Shown: piece after piece, positions 17,941 through 28,181 of the stretch
Layout: every line of letters starts with the position of its first letter
How positions within the stretch are numbered: the first letter of the stretch is position 1
NCBI RefSeq assembly: GCF_020564935.1
Contig: NZ_JAJCXB010000015.1
Coordinates: forward strand, 1-64,000
Source: Streptomyces pinistramenti
Lineage (GTDB): Bacteria; Actinomycetota; Actinomycetes; Streptomycetales; Streptomycetaceae
Reading direction: 5' to 3'
Length of the DNA stretch: 64,000 nucleotides
Notes under the pieces: model-generated
What the model was told of the DNA's origin: nothing
The model's input: the letters and a program-made list of their open reading frames with translations, nothing else
Database searches by the model: none
Position numbers and translations under genes: made by a program

Positions 17941-20382
17941 TCAGGCCGGCCGCAGCCAGAGGGTGGCCAGCGGCGGCAGGACAGGGGTGAGGGAGGCGGC
18001 GCGGCCGTGCCAGGGGACGGGCTCCGGCGCGAGGAGACCGGGGTTGGCGATGCCACTGCCCCCGTAACACGGGGTGTCGGTGTTCAGCACCTCGCGCCAG
18101 GCCGGTACGTCCTCGGGGACGCCGAGGCGGTAGGAGTGCCGGACCACGGGCGAGAAATTGCTGACGGCGAGGAGGGGGGATCCGTCGATGGCGAAGCGGA
18201 GGAAGGCGAAGACGTTGTCGTCGCCTGCGTGCGCATCGATCCAGGAGAAACCGGCCGGATCGGTGTCCCGTTCCCACAACGCGGGAGTGCCGCCGTAGCG
18301 GTGGTTCAGATCGCGGACGAGGTCCCGCACTCCCCGGTGGTCGGGCTCCGCCGCGTACGACGGATCCAGCAGCCACCAGTCGGGACCATGGCTCTCCGCC
18401 CACTCCGCGCCCTGTGCGAACTCCTGCCCCATGAAGAGGAGTTGCTTGCCGGGGTGGGCCCACATGTAGCCGAGGTATGCGCGATGGGTGGCCCGCTGCT
18501 GCCACCAGTCGCCCGGCATCTTGGACACCAGCGAGCGCTTGCCGTGCACGACCTCGTCGTGCGAGATCGGCAGCACATAGTTCTCGGAGTAGGCGTAGAT
18601 CATGGAGAAGGTCATCTCGCCGTGGTGGTACTTGCGGTGCACCGGCTCCTTGGAGACGTAGACGAGGGAGTCGTGCATCCAGCCCATGTTCCACTTCAGC
18701 CCGAAGCCCAGGCCGCCGAACCCGCCGGGCCCCTCATGATGCGTGGCGCGGGTGACGCCGTCCCAGGCCGTGGACTCCTCGGCGATGGTGACCACACCGG
18801 GGCAGCGGCGGTAGACCGTCGCGTTCATCTCCTGGAGGAAGGCGACCGCGTCCAGGTTCTCCCGGCCGCCGCGCTCGTTGGGCGTCCACTCCCCGTCCGC
18901 CCGCGAATAGTCGAGGTAGAGCATCGAGGCCACGGCGTCCACCCGCAGCCCGTCGATGTGGAACTCCTCGCACCAGTACACGGCGTTGGCCACCAGGAAG
19001 TTGCGTACCTCGCTGCGCCCGTAGTCGAACTCCAGCGTGCCCCAGTCCGGGTGCGCGGCCCGCGACGGATCCGCGGGCTCGTACAGCGGCCGCCCGTCGA
19101 ACTCGGCCAGCGCCCAGTCGTCCCGGGGGAAGTGCGCGGGCACCCAGTCCATCAGCACGCCGACACCGGCCCGGTGCAACGCGTCGATCAGGAACCGGAA
19201 GTCGTCCGGGGTGCCCATCCGGGCGGTCGGGGCGAAGAAACCCGTCACCTGATAGCCCCAGGACCCCCCGAAAGGATGCTCGGCGACCGGCATCAGCTCG
19301 ACGTGCGTGAAGCCCAGATCCTTGACGTAGGAAGGGAGTTGAGTGGCGAGCTGGCGGTAGGACAGGCCGGGACGCCAGGAAGGGAGGTGCACTTCGTAGA
19401 CGGAGAACGGCGCCTCGTGGGCAGGCCGCGCGCCGCGCCGGGCCAGCCAGTCCTCGTCCTGCCACGCGTAGCCCGACTCGTCCACGACCGAGGCGTTGGC
19501 GGGCGGGCACTCCGCCCTGCGGGCCATCGGGTCGGCGCGTACGGTCGGCGTCCCGTCCGGCCGGGTGATCCTGAACTTGTACAGCTCGCCGGCGCCGACC
19601 CCGGGCAGGAACAGCTCCCAGACGCCCGACGAGCCCAGCGAGCGCATCGCGAAGGCGGTGCCGTCCCAGTGGTTGAACTCCCCGATGACCTGCACGCCGA
19701 GGGCGTTGGGCGCCCAGAGCGTGAAGCGGGTGCCGGCCCGGCCCTGGTGTTCCATGACGCGGGCGCCGAGCGCGTGCCAGAGCTGTTCGTGCCGGCCCTC
19801 GCTCAGCAGATGCAGATCGAGATCGCCGAGCGCGGGCAGAAAGCGGTACGGATCCCGCACGGTCAGGGTGGTGTCCGCGTACGCGATCTGCAGTTCGTAG
19901 TCCGGGACGGTGCGCAGCGGCAGCACTCCCGCGAACAGCCCGTCACCCTCGGGGCGCAGCGCGGCGCGCAGCCCCTTGCCGACGACGGTCACGCCCTTCG
20001 CATACGGCCGCAGCACCCGGACGAGCACCCCGCCCGGCACCGGATGCGCGCCGAGCAGCCCGTGCGGATCGTGGTGCGCCCCGCCCAGCAGCCGCTCGCG
20101 GTCCTCGTCGGCGAGCGGCTCGGCGGCCCGCACCCCGCGCCCACCGCCCTTCGGCCCGGCAGCAGCGGTCCGTCCCGGCCGGGCAGCGGCCGGAGCCACC
20201 ACGGAATCCGGCACGCTCACCGCGCCCGCGGGCACCTGAGACGAGGAGGAAGCAGAGGAAGCAGAGGAAGCAGAGGAAGCGGGGGAGGCGGAAGAAGCAG
20301 GAGTGGCAGCAGGAGCGGTCGCTTCCGCAGTGGCTGTGGTCGGGGCGGTGGTGCGGCGGCGGGACGGCGGTCGGGCGGTCAC
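17941..20382 (-). CDS. glgB: 1,4-alpha-glucan branching enzyme
   Basis: Introduces alpha-1,6 branches into the linear glucan made by GlgE. The 813-residue GH13 enzyme has a low-complexity Ala/Ser/Thr leader (to about 85), two N-terminal beta-sandwich domains including CBM48 (about 95-285), and the catalytic barrel. Its conserved regions are [18 protein letters not shown] (nucleophile Asp482), VVTIAEES (acid/base Glu near 535) and [12 protein letters not shown]. The GTG at 20382 is chosen because GAGGAGG lies 7-8 bases upstream; an ATG at 20406 would place that site inside the gene. It is the last gene of glgE-treS-mak-glgB. The serine repeat in the leader is encoded by a 9-base tandem repeat. 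Confidence 0.95.
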   Translation of the reverse strand: MTARPPSRRRTTAPTTATAEATAPAATPASSASPASSASSASSASSSSQVPAGAVSVPDSVVAPAAARPGRTAAAGPKGGGRGVRAAEPLADEDRERLLGGAHHDPHGLLGAHPVPGGVLVRVLRPYAKGVTVVGKGLRAALRPEGDGLFAGVLPLRTVPDYELQIAYADTTLTVRDPYRFLPALGDLDLHLLSEGRHEQLWHALGARVMEHQGRAGTRFTLWAPNALGVQVIGEFNHWDGTAFAMRSLGSSGVWELFLPGVGAGELYKFRITRPDGTPTVRADPMARRAECPPANASVVDESGYAWQDEDWLARRGARPAHEAPFSVYEVHLPSWRPGLSYRQLATQLPSYVKDLGFTHVELMPVAEHPFGGSWGYQVTGFFAPTARMGTPDDFRFLIDALHRAGVGVLMDWVPAHFPRDDWALAEFDGRPLYEPADPSRAAHPDWGTLEFDYGRSEVRNFLVANAVYWCEEFHIDGLRVDAVASMLYLDYSRADGEWTPNERGGRENLDAVAFLQEMNATVYRRCPGVVTIAEESTAWDGVTRATHHEGPGGFGGLGFGLKWNMGWMHDSLVYVSKEPVHRKYHHGEMTFSMIYAYSENYVLPISHDEVVHGKRSLVSKMPGDWWQQRATHRAYLGYMWAHPGKQLLFMGQEFAQGAEWAESHGPDWWLLDPSYAAEPDHRGVRDLVRDLNHRYGGTPALWERDTDPAGFSWIDAHAGDDNVFAFLRFAIDGSPLLAVSNFSPVVRHSYRLGVPEDVPAWREVLNTDTPCYGGSGIANPGLLAPEPVPWHGRAASLTPVLPPLATLWLRPA
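20247..20280. repeat. 9-base tandem repeat inside glgB
   Basis: The unit AGAGGAAGC (phase arbitrary) repeats nearly four times. On the coding strand it encodes a Ser-Ser-Ala pattern in the flexible leader of GlgB, so unit number can change without a frameshift. Confidence 0.7.
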
Positions 20383-20493
20383 GTGGGGGCCTCCTCGGCG
20401 GGGCATCGGTCGGTCGGGACGGTCACCGGTGGTGCGGGGGCAGCCCCCGGCCGGGTATTGCGCCCATCACCTCGCTCACTCCCGCCACCGCCC

Positions 20494-21960
20494 TCACCCC
20501 CACCCGCCGCCTCCCTCCGCCGGCCGGCCGGCCCCCGCTGCCAGGCGGCGGACGGCGGCCATCGGTACGGGGAGCCAGTCGGGCCGGTGGCGGGCCTCGT
20601 AGAGCACTTCGTAGACCGCCTTGTCGGTCTCGTACGCGCGCATCAGCTCGGGTACCGACCAGGGGGCGAGCCCGCCGGCTTCGGCGTATCCCCGGCAGTA
20701 GGCGTCGCGGGTGCGGCGCGCCCACTCCAGCGACCAGGCGTCGCCGCCGGACGGGCCGCTGCGGGCCGCGTAGTCGAAGGAGCGCAGTATCGCCGCGACA
20801 TCGCGCACCGCGGGCTGTGGCCGGCGCCGTTCGGCCAGCGGCCTGGCAGGCTCGCCCTCGAAGTCGATCAGCGACCAGCGACCGTCGCCCGCCGAGCACA
20901 GCGTCTGCCCCAGGTGCAGATCGCCGTGGATGCGCTGGGCGGCCCAGCTTCGCCCGTCGTGCCCGACGGCGGCCAGCGCATCGAACGCGGTGCGCAGCCG
21001 GGCACGGTAGGGCTCCAGGGCGGGCACCGCGCGGACGGTGGTGTCCAGCCGCTCGCTCATTCCGGCAGCGATCGACTCCAGCTGCGGGCGGCCCAGTTCG
21101 GCGGTGGGCAGCGTCTGCGCGAGCGCGGTGTGCACCTCGGCGGTGGCATGGCCGAGAGCCCGCGCGGCAGGGGTGAAGTCGGTGCGGACGGCCAGCGCGG
21201 CGAGCGCCAGCTGCCAGCCGTCGGACGAGTCCTGCAGGTACGGCTGGAGCACCCCGAGCGTGGTCGGCTCGTCGCCGGTCCCCGGAGGCCGGGCCTCGAA
21301 CCAGGCGACGGGCGCGGGAACCCGTGGGCACTTGGCGTCCGCCAGCGCGCGGGGCAGCTCCAGATCCGGGTTGATGCCCGGCGTGATCTGCCGGAACACC
21401 TTGAGAATGAACGTATCTCCAAAGACGAGCGAGGTGTTGGACTGCTCCACGGCGATCGGCCGTCCTGGCAGCCCCGCGGGGATGTCGGCGCCGGCCTCCC
21501 GGCAGAAGTGCAGCGCCCCGAACCGCCCCGGCAACCGCAGACGCTCCAGCAGCAGGCCGCACAGCCGGCCGTCCCGCAGCGCGTCGTACACGGCGCGGCC
21601 ACGGAGCGGGCCGCCGGACGGCCGGCCGATCAGCGCGGGCGCGAGCCGCGACGGCAGCGCCGGGCGGACCCCCAGCAGCAACTGATAGCAGTCGGCCGTG
21701 GCCGACGGCGGCGCGGACTGCCGGGTGCGCACCAGCAGCTGGAGCAGGCCGGGCCCGTTGCCGTCGGCGGTGCACGGCAGCAGCTCGGTCGCGGAGAGCA
21801 GGGTGAGGCCGGTGATCCGCCGTCCCTTGCCGGCGAACCAGCGCTGCCGCGGCACCCAGTCGGCGAGCAGCGGTGCGAGGGAGGGCAGCAGATCGGGTGC
21901 GGAGGTCAGCGGGCGGTCGGCGGCGTTTCCGGTGGCACGGGTCGAGGCGGTGTCCGACAT
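20494..21960 (-). CDS. mak: Maltokinase (Pep2-type)
   Basis: Phosphorylates maltose to alpha-maltose 1-phosphate, the donor for GlgE. The 488-residue protein has an N-terminal cap (with WVPRQRWFAGKGR near residues 35-47) and an aminoglycoside-phosphotransferase-like kinase fold with catalytic RIHGDLHLGQTL and metal-binding LIDFEGEP. ATG 21960 follows a GAAAGGA site. Mak and TreS are often found as a complex or a fusion; here they are separate genes 291 bases apart, with a terminator-like hairpin and a palindromic repeat between them. That makes an internal promoter for mak-glgB likely. Confidence 0.93.
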   Translation of the reverse strand: MSDTASTRATGNAADRPLTSAPDLLPSLAPLLADWVPRQRWFAGKGRRITGLTLLSATELLPCTADGNGPGLLQLLVRTRQSAPPSATADCYQLLLGVRPALPSRLAPALIGRPSGGPLRGRAVYDALRDGRLCGLLLERLRLPGRFGALHFCREAGADIPAGLPGRPIAVEQSNTSLVFGDTFILKVFRQITPGINPDLELPRALADAKCPRVPAPVAWFEARPPGTGDEPTTLGVLQPYLQDSSDGWQLALAALAVRTDFTPAARALGHATAEVHTALAQTLPTAELGRPQLESIAAGMSERLDTTVRAVPALEPYRARLRTAFDALAAVGHDGRSWAAQRIHGDLHLGQTLCSAGDGRWSLIDFEGEPARPLAERRRPQPAVRDVAAILRSFDYAARSGPSGGDAWSLEWARRTRDAYCRGYAEAGGLAPWSVPELMRAYETDKAVYEVLYEARHRPDWLPVPMAAVRRLAAGAGRPAEGGGGWG

Positions 21961-22040
21961 GGCGTCGCGTCCTTTCCCCGGGCACACGACAGGATGCGCA
22001 AAGTGTCCCGGAATGCGGCCTGGTCTGTGCGGCGGCGCGG

Positions 22041-22071
22041 TGGGGGTACCCCCAGACGGAGTCCGGGGCGC
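22041..22071. repeat. Palindromic intergenic repeat between treS and mak
   Basis: GGGGGTACCCCC (22042-22053) is a perfect 12-base palindrome, followed by CCCCCAGACGGAGTCCGGGG, a second imperfect palindrome. Similar GGGGGTACCCCCAGACGGAGTC elements are, as I recall, dispersed in many Streptomyces intergenic regions. Only one copy was noticed in this window. Confidence 0.5.
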
Positions 22072-22182
22072 CGGATGGTGTGCGGACGGCGGCGGTGCGC
22101 GGGCGGGGCGGCGGCCGCTGCTCCCGGGGGCGGTCCGCCCGTGCCGTGACCGGGCCCGGAAGAGCCGCCGCCCGAAAAGGAA

Positions 22183-22215
22183 CGCCCGTACGCGCCGGGT
22201 GGCCGCGTACGGGCG
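22183..22215 (-). terminator. Terminator-like hairpin after treS
   Basis: CGCCCGTACGCG (22183-22194) pairs perfectly with CGCGTACGGGCG (22204-22215) around a 9-base loop. It lies 37 bases past the treS stop. On the minus strand the stem is followed by TTCCTTTT, close to a canonical intrinsic terminator. Confidence 0.7.
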
Positions 22216-22251
22216 GATTTCTCGGTGTCCCGTGCCGGGTGGGGCGGGGCG

Positions 22252-23970
22252 CTATCCGGCGTTCTTGCGCAGCCGGAACCAGTAGAAGCCGTGGCCCGCG
22301 AGGGTCAGCAGGTACGGCAGCTGTCCGATGGCGGGGAAGTGGACCCCGCCGATCAGCTCGACCGGGTGGCGGCCGCTGAATTCCTGGAGGTCCAGCTCCG
22401 TCGGCTGGGCGAAGCGCGAGAAGTTGTGCACGCACAGCACCAGGTCGTCGTCGGCCCCGCCGGCTCCCGGCGACTCGCGCAGGAAGGCCAGGACCGCCGG
22501 GTTGGTGGAGGGGAGTTCGGTGTAGCTGCCGAGGCCGAACGCCGGGTTCTGCTTACGGATCTCGATCATCCGGCGGGTCCAGTGCAGCAGCGAGGAGGGC
22601 GAACTCATCGCGGCCTCGACGTTGGTGACCTGATAGCCGTAGACGGGATCCATGATGGTCGGGAGTGAAAGCCTGCCGGGGTCGCAGGACGAGAATCCGG
22701 CATTGCGGTCCGGCGTCCACTGCATCGGTGTGCGCACCGCGTCGCGGTCGCCCAGCCAGATGTTGTCGCCCATGCCGATTTCGTCGCCGTAATAGAGGAT
22801 CGGCGAGCCGGGCAGGGAGAGCAGCAGGGCCGTGAAGAGTTCGATCTGATTGCGGTCGTTGTCGAGCAGCGGGGCCAGGCGCCGACGGATGCCGATATTG
22901 GCCCGCATGCGCGGGTCCTTGGCGTATTCCGCGTACATGTAGTCGCGCTCTTCGTCGGTCACCATTTCGAGGGTCAGCTCGTCGTGGTTACGCAGGAAGA
23001 TGCCCCATTGGCAGCCGGACGGAATCGCCGGGGTCTTGGCGAGGATTTCCGATACCGGATAGCGGGATTCGCGGCGTACCGCCATGAAGATGCGGGGCAT
23101 GACCGGGAAGTGGAACGCCATGTGGCATTCGTCGCCGCCGACGGAGTAGTCGCCGAAGTAGTCGACGACGTCCTCGGGCCACTGGTTGGCCTCGGCCAGC
23201 AGCACGGTGTCCGGGTAGTGCGCGTCGATCTCGGCGCGCACCCGCTTGAGGAAGCCGTGCGAACGCGGCAGGTTCTCGCAGTTGGTGCCCTCCTCGGCGT
23301 AGAGGTAGGGCACCGCGTCGAGCCGGAAGCCGTCGATGCCGAGGTCGAGCCAGAACCGCAGTGCGGAGATCATCTCCTCCTGGACCGCCGGGTTCTCGTA
23401 ATTGAGATCCGGCTGGTGGGAGAAGAAACGGTGCCAGTAGTACTGCTTGCGCACCGGGTCGAAGGTCCAGTTGGAGGCTTCGGTGTCGACGAAGATGATG
23501 CGTGCGTCGGCGTACTGCTTGTCGTCGTCGGCCCAGACGTAGTAGTCGCCGTACGGCCCTTCCGGGTCGGTACGGGATTCCTGGAACCACGGGTGCTGAT
23601 CGCTGGTGTGGTTCATCACCATGTCGATGATGACGCGCATGCCGCGGTGGTGTGCGGCGTCGACGAATTCCACGAAGTCGGCCAGGTCGCCGAATTCGGG
23701 GAGTACCGATGTGTAGTCGGCGACGTCGTAGCCGCCGTCCCGCAGCGGGGATTTGAAGAACGGCGGGAGCCAGAGGCAGTCCACTCCCAGCCATTGCAGA
23801 TAGTCGAGTTTGGATGTGATGCCCTTGAGGTCGCCTACGCCGTCGCCGTTGCTGTCCTGGAAGGAACGCACCAGGACCTCGTAGAAGACGGCCCGTTTGA
23901 ACCAGTCGGGATCGCGGTCCTTTTCCGGGGTGTCCTCGAATGTGTCGTGCACGGGCTCATTGACGATCAA
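22252..23970 (-). CDS. treS: Trehalose synthase (maltose alpha-D-glucosyltransferase)
   Basis: Reversibly isomerises trehalose and maltose; in the GlgE route it supplies maltose to maltokinase. The 572-residue GH13 enzyme has [20 protein letters not shown] near the start, the region-I motif IDMVMNHTS, nucleophile Asp218 in [10 protein letters not shown], acid/base Glu260 in [11 protein letters not shown] and Asp330 in FLRNHDEL. The start codon is TTG at 23970, overlapping the glgE stop as TTGA, with GGAGGG about 8 bases upstream inside glgE. The N-terminus [20 protein letters not shown] looks like the usual family N-terminus, so the rare start is credible. Translation is likely coupled to glgE. 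Confidence 0.95.
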   Translation of the reverse strand: MIVNEPVHDTFEDTPEKDRDPDWFKRAVFYEVLVRSFQDSNGDGVGDLKGITSKLDYLQWLGVDCLWLPPFFKSPLRDGGYDVADYTSVLPEFGDLADFVEFVDAAHHRGMRVIIDMVMNHTSDQHPWFQESRTDPEGPYGDYYVWADDDKQYADARIIFVDTEASNWTFDPVRKQYYWHRFFSHQPDLNYENPAVQEEMISALRFWLDLGIDGFRLDAVPYLYAEEGTNCENLPRSHGFLKRVRAEIDAHYPDTVLLAEANQWPEDVVDYFGDYSVGGDECHMAFHFPVMPRIFMAVRRESRYPVSEILAKTPAIPSGCQWGIFLRNHDELTLEMVTDEERDYMYAEYAKDPRMRANIGIRRRLAPLLDNDRNQIELFTALLLSLPGSPILYYGDEIGMGDNIWLGDRDAVRTPMQWTPDRNAGFSSCDPGRLSLPTIMDPVYGYQVTNVEAAMSSPSSLLHWTRRMIEIRKQNPAFGLGSYTELPSTNPAVLAFLRESPGAGGADDDLVLCVHNFSRFAQPTELDLQEFSGRHPVELIGGVHFPAIGQLPYLLTLAGHGFYWFRLRKNAG

Positions 23971-25970
23971 TTGGGTGACCCTCCGATCGGTGAGGACGGT
24001 CGCAGGGACAGCACATGGGCGGGCGCCGGCGAGCGGCCCGGACCAAGGCGTACATAGTTGTCCCTGCCCCAGTGGTAGGTGTCGCCGGTGAGCTCGTCGC
24101 GCACCGGGAAGGATTCGTGCCTGCCGAGGCCGAGTTCCGGCATGTCCAACGACACCGTCGCCTCGTGGGTGTGGTGCGGGTCGAGGTTGATCACGGTCAG
24201 GACGGTGTCCGCTGCACTGCCGTGACCTTCACGTTTGGAGAACGCGAGCACCGAGTCGTGGTCGACGTGATGGAAGTGCAGGGACCGCAGTTGCTGGAGT
24301 GCGGGGTGCCTGCGGCGGATGCGGTTGAGGGTGGTGAGGAGCGGGGCGAGGCTGTGCGGGCCGCGGGCCGCGGCGGCCCAGTCGCGCGGCCGGAGTTCGT
24401 ACTTCTCGGAGTCGAGGTACTCCTCGCTGCCGGGCTCGGCGGGGGTGGCTTCGCACAGCTCGTAGCCGGCGTAGACGCCCCAGGACGGGGAGAGGGTGGC
24501 GGCCAGCACCGCACGGATCTCGAAGGCGGTGCGCCCGCCGCTCTGGAGGTAACCGGGCAGGATGTCGGGGGTGTTGACGAAGAAGTTCGGCCGCAGGTGT
24601 GCGGCGCTGTCCCGGGACAGCTCGGTGAGGTAGTCGGCCAGCTCCTGCTTGGTGTTGCGCCAGGTGAAGTAGGTGTACGACTGGTGGAAGCCGATCTGAG
24701 CGAGGGTGTGCAGCATCGCCGGGCGGGTGAACGCCTCGGCGAGGAAGAGGACGTCGGGGTCGGTGCGGCTGATGTCGCCGAGCACCTTTTCCCAGAACAG
24801 CACCGGTTTGGTGTGCGGATTGTCGACGCGGAAGATGCGGACGCCCTTGGCCATCCAGAAGCGCAGCAGCCGTTCGGTCTCGCGGACCAGGCCACGGAAG
24901 TCGGTGTCGAAGGCGATCGGGTAGATGTCCTGGTACTTCTTCGGCGGGTTCTCGGCGTGCGCGATGGAGCCGTCCGCGCGGTGGTGGAACCACTCGGGGT
25001 GCCGGGTGACCCAGGGGTGGTCGGGCGAGCACTGCAGCGCGAAGTCGAGGGCCACCTCCATCCGCAGGTCGCGGGCGGTGCGGACGAAGTGGTCGAAGTC
25101 CTCGAAGGTGCCGAGGTCCGGGTGGAGCGCGTCGTGGCCACCGTCGGGCGAGCCGATGGCCCAGGGGGAGCCGACGTCGTGCGGGCCCGCGGTCAGGGTG
25201 TTGTTGGGGCCCTTGCGGAAGGAGGTGCCGATGGGGTGCACAGGCGGGAGGTAGACCACGTCGAAGCCCATCGCGGCGACGGCGGGCAGCCGTTCGGCGG
25301 CGGTGCGCAGGGTGCCGCTGGTCTTCGTGCCGTCCGGCGCGGTGGTGGCGCCCTCGGAGCGCGGGAACAGCTCGTACCAGGAGCCGTACAGCGCGCGGCG
25401 GCGCTCGACGACCAGGGGCATCGGGCGGGAGACGGTGAGCAGTTCGCGCAGCGGGTGGCGGCCGAGTGCGGCGGTGACGTCGGGGGCGAGGGCGGCGGCG
25501 AGGCGGGTGGCGGCGGGCAGCGCGGTGTCGCGCAGGGTGTCGACGGCGCCGAGCACCGGCTCGCGTCCTTCGCTCTTGGGGACGTCGCCGGCCGCCCGCT
25601 CCAGGAGGGCCGCGCCCTCGGCGAGGACCGTCTCGGTGTCGATGCCGGCCGGGATCTTGACGGCGGCGTTCCGGTGCCAGGTGGTGACCGGGTCCGACCA
25701 CGCCTCCACGGTGTACGTCCAGCGGCCCTCGACGTCCGGGGCGACCTCGGCGCTCCAGCGGTCGGTGCCGGGGCGGTGTTCGTGCATCGGTGTCCAGGGG
25801 CCGCAGCGGCCTGCGGGGTTGCGCAGGACCACGTTCGCGGCGACCGCGTCGTGGCCCTCGCGGAAGACGCTGGCCGAGACGGCGAAGGTCTCGCCGACCA
25901 CCGCCTTGGCCGGGCGGCGGCCGCAGTCGATCTGCGGGCGGATGTCCAGAACAGGGATGCGACCGATCAT
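23967..25970 (-). CDS. glgE: Alpha-1,4-glucan:maltose-1-phosphate maltosyltransferase
   Basis: Transfers maltosyl units from alpha-maltose 1-phosphate to the non-reducing ends of alpha-1,4-glucan. The 667-residue GH13 subfamily 3 enzyme has an N-terminal beta-sandwich, an inserted helical region (about 115-185), and the barrel with [23 protein letters not shown], nucleophile Asp383 ([12 protein letters not shown]), acid/base Glu412 ([11 protein letters not shown]) and Asp469 ([12 protein letters not shown]). These align with Asp394/Glu423/Asp480 of the well-studied S. coelicolor enzyme at a constant offset of 11 residues. It is the first gene of the operon in this window. No glycogen phosphorylase gene is adjacent on the upstream side. 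Confidence 0.96.
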   Translation of the reverse strand: MIGRIPVLDIRPQIDCGRRPAKAVVGETFAVSASVFREGHDAVAANVVLRNPAGRCGPWTPMHEHRPGTDRWSAEVAPDVEGRWTYTVEAWSDPVTTWHRNAAVKIPAGIDTETVLAEGAALLERAAGDVPKSEGREPVLGAVDTLRDTALPAATRLAAALAPDVTAALGRHPLRELLTVSRPMPLVVERRRALYGSWYELFPRSEGATTAPDGTKTSGTLRTAAERLPAVAAMGFDVVYLPPVHPIGTSFRKGPNNTLTAGPHDVGSPWAIGSPDGGHDALHPDLGTFEDFDHFVRTARDLRMEVALDFALQCSPDHPWVTRHPEWFHHRADGSIAHAENPPKKYQDIYPIAFDTDFRGLVRETERLLRFWMAKGVRIFRVDNPHTKPVLFWEKVLGDISRTDPDVLFLAEAFTRPAMLHTLAQIGFHQSYTYFTWRNTKQELADYLTELSRDSAAHLRPNFFVNTPDILPGYLQSGGRTAFEIRAVLAATLSPSWGVYAGYELCEATPAEPGSEEYLDSEKYELRPRDWAAAARGPHSLAPLLTTLNRIRRRHPALQQLRSLHFHHVDHDSVLAFSKREGHGSAADTVLTVINLDPHHTHEATVSLDMPELGLGRHESFPVRDELTGDTYHWGRDNYVRLGPGRSPAPAHVLSLRPSSPIGGSPN

Positions 25971-26013
25971 GGGATCACCAGAGAGTTGTCATGTTTTGCA
26001 GAATTTTGTCCTT

Positions 26014-26030
26014 TCTATCCGGTTGATAGA
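26014..26030. promoter_or_regulatory. Inverted repeat in the glgE promoter region
   Basis: TCTATC-N5-GATAGA lies 44 bases upstream of the glgE start, in a clearly AT-richer stretch (25985-26035) that also holds TTTTGCAGAATTTTG. It is a plausible operator or promoter element for the glgE operon; the binding protein is unknown. Confidence 0.4.
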
Positions 26031-26144
26031 GATGTGGCGGGAGGCGGGCATCGGGGGGCCGGTGCCCTTCACTCGGTTGGCGGGCCGGGGCCGGGGCCTT
26101 GCGGGCGGAAGCGGCGAGACGTGCCGAAGGGCGGTGCACGAAAA

Positions 26145-26182
26145 CGGCGGACGGCCGGGGATCTCTCCCCGGCCGTCCGCCG
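26145..26182 (-). terminator. Intrinsic terminator of the first M4 protease gene
   Basis: A perfect 16-base-pair stem (26145-26160 with 26167-26182) closes on a 6-base loop. Reading the minus strand it is followed at once by TTTTCG. This is the strongest intrinsic terminator in the window. Confidence 0.88.
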
Positions 26183-26266
26183 GATCCGGACACCGCCCAC
26201 GCTCCGGGTCACGTCACAGGTACCCCGGAGCGGCCGGCGGTCTTCCGAACGCCGTGGTGTGCAGCG

Positions 26267-27895
26267 TTACTTGACGGCGACGCCGTTCCACGCGGCCTCG
26301 ACACCCTTGACCTCGTCGCTGCCGGCCTTGTACAGGTCGGTGGCGGCCTTGACGGTCGCCTCGCGGGCGGCCTTGTAGTCGGTGTTCGAGGTCATGTACT
26401 CGGTCAGGGCCTTGAACCAGATCTTCTCGGCCTTGTCCCGGCCGATGCCGGTGACCTTCGAGCCGTCGGCCGTCGGGCTGTCGTACTTCACGCCGTTGAT
26501 CTCCTTCGCGCCGCTGCCCTCGGACAGCAGGTAGAAGAAGTGGTTGGCGACGCCCGAGGAGTAGTGCGGGTCGAGGTTGCCGGTGTTGGAGTCCCAGTTG
26601 TCCTGCGACTGGCCGTCCTTGGAGGGCTTGTCCATGTAGCGCAGCGGGGTGCCGTCACCGTTGATGTTGATCTTCTCGCCGATGAGGTAGTCGCCCGGGT
26701 CGGACTTGTTGTTCGCGTAGAACTCGACCGCGGTGCCGAAGATGTCCGATGTGCCCTCGTTGAGGCCGCCGGACTCACCGCTGTAGGTGAGGTTGGCGGT
26801 GGCGGAGGTGACACCGTGCGACATCTCGTGCGCCGCGACGTCGATGGCGGTGAGCGGGGCCTTGTTGCCCTCGCCGTCGCCGTACGTCATGCAGAAGCAG
26901 CTGTCGTCCCAGAAGGCGTTGACGTAGTTGTTGCCGTAGTGGACGCGCGAGGAGGCACCCTTGCCGTCGCCCTTGATGCCGGTGCGGCCGTGCACCTCCT
27001 TGTAGTAGTCCCAGGTCTCGGCCGCGCCGTAGTGCGCGTCGACGGCCGCGGTCTGCGGGTCGTCGGGCTTGCCGGTGCCCCAGTTGTCGTCGTCGTCCGT
27101 GAACGCCTTGCCCTCGCCGTCCTCGGCGTTTTCGAGGTTGGTGGTCTTGTGACCGCCGCGGCCGCCGTCGGTCAGCGTGTAGCCGCTGCCTTCCTTGGTG
27201 GTGCCGAGGTCAACGGTGCCGCTGAACTCGCTCTCGCCCTTGCCGGTGTGGATCTCGTCGTACTGGAACAGCTTCTTGCCGCTGTTGGCGTCGGTGATGA
27301 CGTGCAGCCGGCTGGGGGTGCCGTCCTTCTGCACGCCCTTGACGACCGTGTCGTACGCCAGGACCGGCGAACCGGACGCGGCCCAGACGACCTTCTTCGC
27401 GGCCTGCGCGCCGGTCTGCTTCGCGCTGATCGACTTGGCGGCTGCGCCCTGCGCGCTCTTCGCGGCGGCGGACGCGGCGATCTTCGGCGTGAGGGAGGCG
27501 ACCTTGATGGTCTTGTCGGTCGACTTGGTGGTGCTCTTGACGGCGCCGCCCTTGGCGGTGTGCACGACCATGTCGCCGCCCAGCACCGGCAGTCCGGCGT
27601 AGGTGCGGTCGAAGCGGGTGTGGGTGGTGCCGTCGGCGTCCTTGATGACGTCCTTGACGACCAGCTTCTCCTGCGAGCCCAGGCCCAGGTCCTTCGCGGT
27701 CTGCGCCTTGGTCGCGCTCGCGTCGCGGAGCAGCTCGGCGCGGTGCGACGCGGTGAGCTTCAGGGGGGCGCCGCTCCGGTCGGTCTGCGCGGGCGAGGCG
27801 CCTGCGGTGCCGGCGGTGATGCCGGCGGCGAGCAGGGCCGCGGCGGCGACGACGGCACCGGTAACGCGGGTCTTACGGGATATGCGGGGGGTCAC
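26267..27895 (-). CDS. Secreted neutral zinc metalloprotease, M4 (thermolysin) family
   Basis: A 542-residue extracellular protease made as a preproenzyme. The signal peptide (about 1-34: RISRKTRV, hydrophobic core, AGTAGASPA) is followed by an FTP propeptide (about 45-95), a PepSY-like segment (about 160-215) and the catalytic domain. Zinc ligands are His356 and His360 in HEMSH, with catalytic Glu357, and Glu380 in GGLNEGTSD. A conserved CFC (333-335) is present. GTG 27895 follows AAGGAG; earlier starts would bury the signal peptide. It ends without an added C-terminal domain, unlike its tandem paralogue just upstream, with which it shares long identical stretches around the active site. Confidence 0.94.
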   Translation of the reverse strand: MTPRISRKTRVTGAVVAAAALLAAGITAGTAGASPAQTDRSGAPLKLTASHRAELLRDASATKAQTAKDLGLGSQEKLVVKDVIKDADGTTHTRFDRTYAGLPVLGGDMVVHTAKGGAVKSTTKSTDKTIKVASLTPKIAASAAAKSAQGAAAKSISAKQTGAQAAKKVVWAASGSPVLAYDTVVKGVQKDGTPSRLHVITDANSGKKLFQYDEIHTGKGESEFSGTVDLGTTKEGSGYTLTDGGRGGHKTTNLENAEDGEGKAFTDDDDNWGTGKPDDPQTAAVDAHYGAAETWDYYKEVHGRTGIKGDGKGASSRVHYGNNYVNAFWDDSCFCMTYGDGEGNKAPLTAIDVAAHEMSHGVTSATANLTYSGESGGLNEGTSDIFGTAVEFYANNKSDPGDYLIGEKININGDGTPLRYMDKPSKDGQSQDNWDSNTGNLDPHYSSGVANHFFYLLSEGSGAKEINGVKYDSPTADGSKVTGIGRDKAEKIWFKALTEYMTSNTDYKAAREATVKAATDLYKAGSDEVKGVEAAWNGVAVK

Positions 27896-27909
27896 GCGTG
27901 CTCCTTCAA

Positions 27910-27935
27910 CTTTGCCAAGTGGTGGGGGTGCAAAG
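27910..27935. promoter_or_regulatory. CTTTGC-N14-GCAAAG inverted repeat in the protease leader
   Basis: Six-base inverted arms start directly upstream of the AAGGAG ribosome binding site of the first M4 protease gene. The repeat could fold in the mRNA or bind a regulator, but may be chance. The rest of the 27896-28139 spacer must hold the promoter and shows no clear -35/-10 pair. Confidence 0.25.
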
Positions 27936-28139
27936 CGATGCGGGTGTGACGTGCGTCGGGAAGACTGCCATTCGAACGCGTGCATGTCAGGAGGGCGCGC
28001 GAAGGTTGGCCGAAATTCGTCCGTAGAGAGAAGATCGCTGTCCGTATAACGGAGTCGGGCGCCGCCCCCGATGCTCCGGGAGCGACGCCCAACTCGCTGT
28101 TTGTGCAGTTCAGTTGTGGTGCGATGGCGATCGGGGGTC

Positions 28140-28166
28140 AGGAGTGCCACACCGAAGTGGCCTCCT
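28140..28166 (-). terminator. Terminator of the second M4 protease gene
   Basis: AGGAGTGCCAC (28140-28150) pairs with GTGGCCTCCT (28157-28166), leaving one bulged base, around a 6-base loop. It starts 16 bases past the stop codon. Confidence 0.65.
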
Positions 28167-28181
28167 GGTGCCGTCGCACCG

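Noticed and set aside
20247-20280. CRISPR-like or satellite repeat
   Set aside because: The unit is only 9 bases without spacers and lies in the coding frame of the GlgB leader.
18007-22149. A 1,380-residue plus-strand frame opposite glgB and mak
   Set aside because: Antisense shadow; both minus-strand genes carry complete catalytic motifs.
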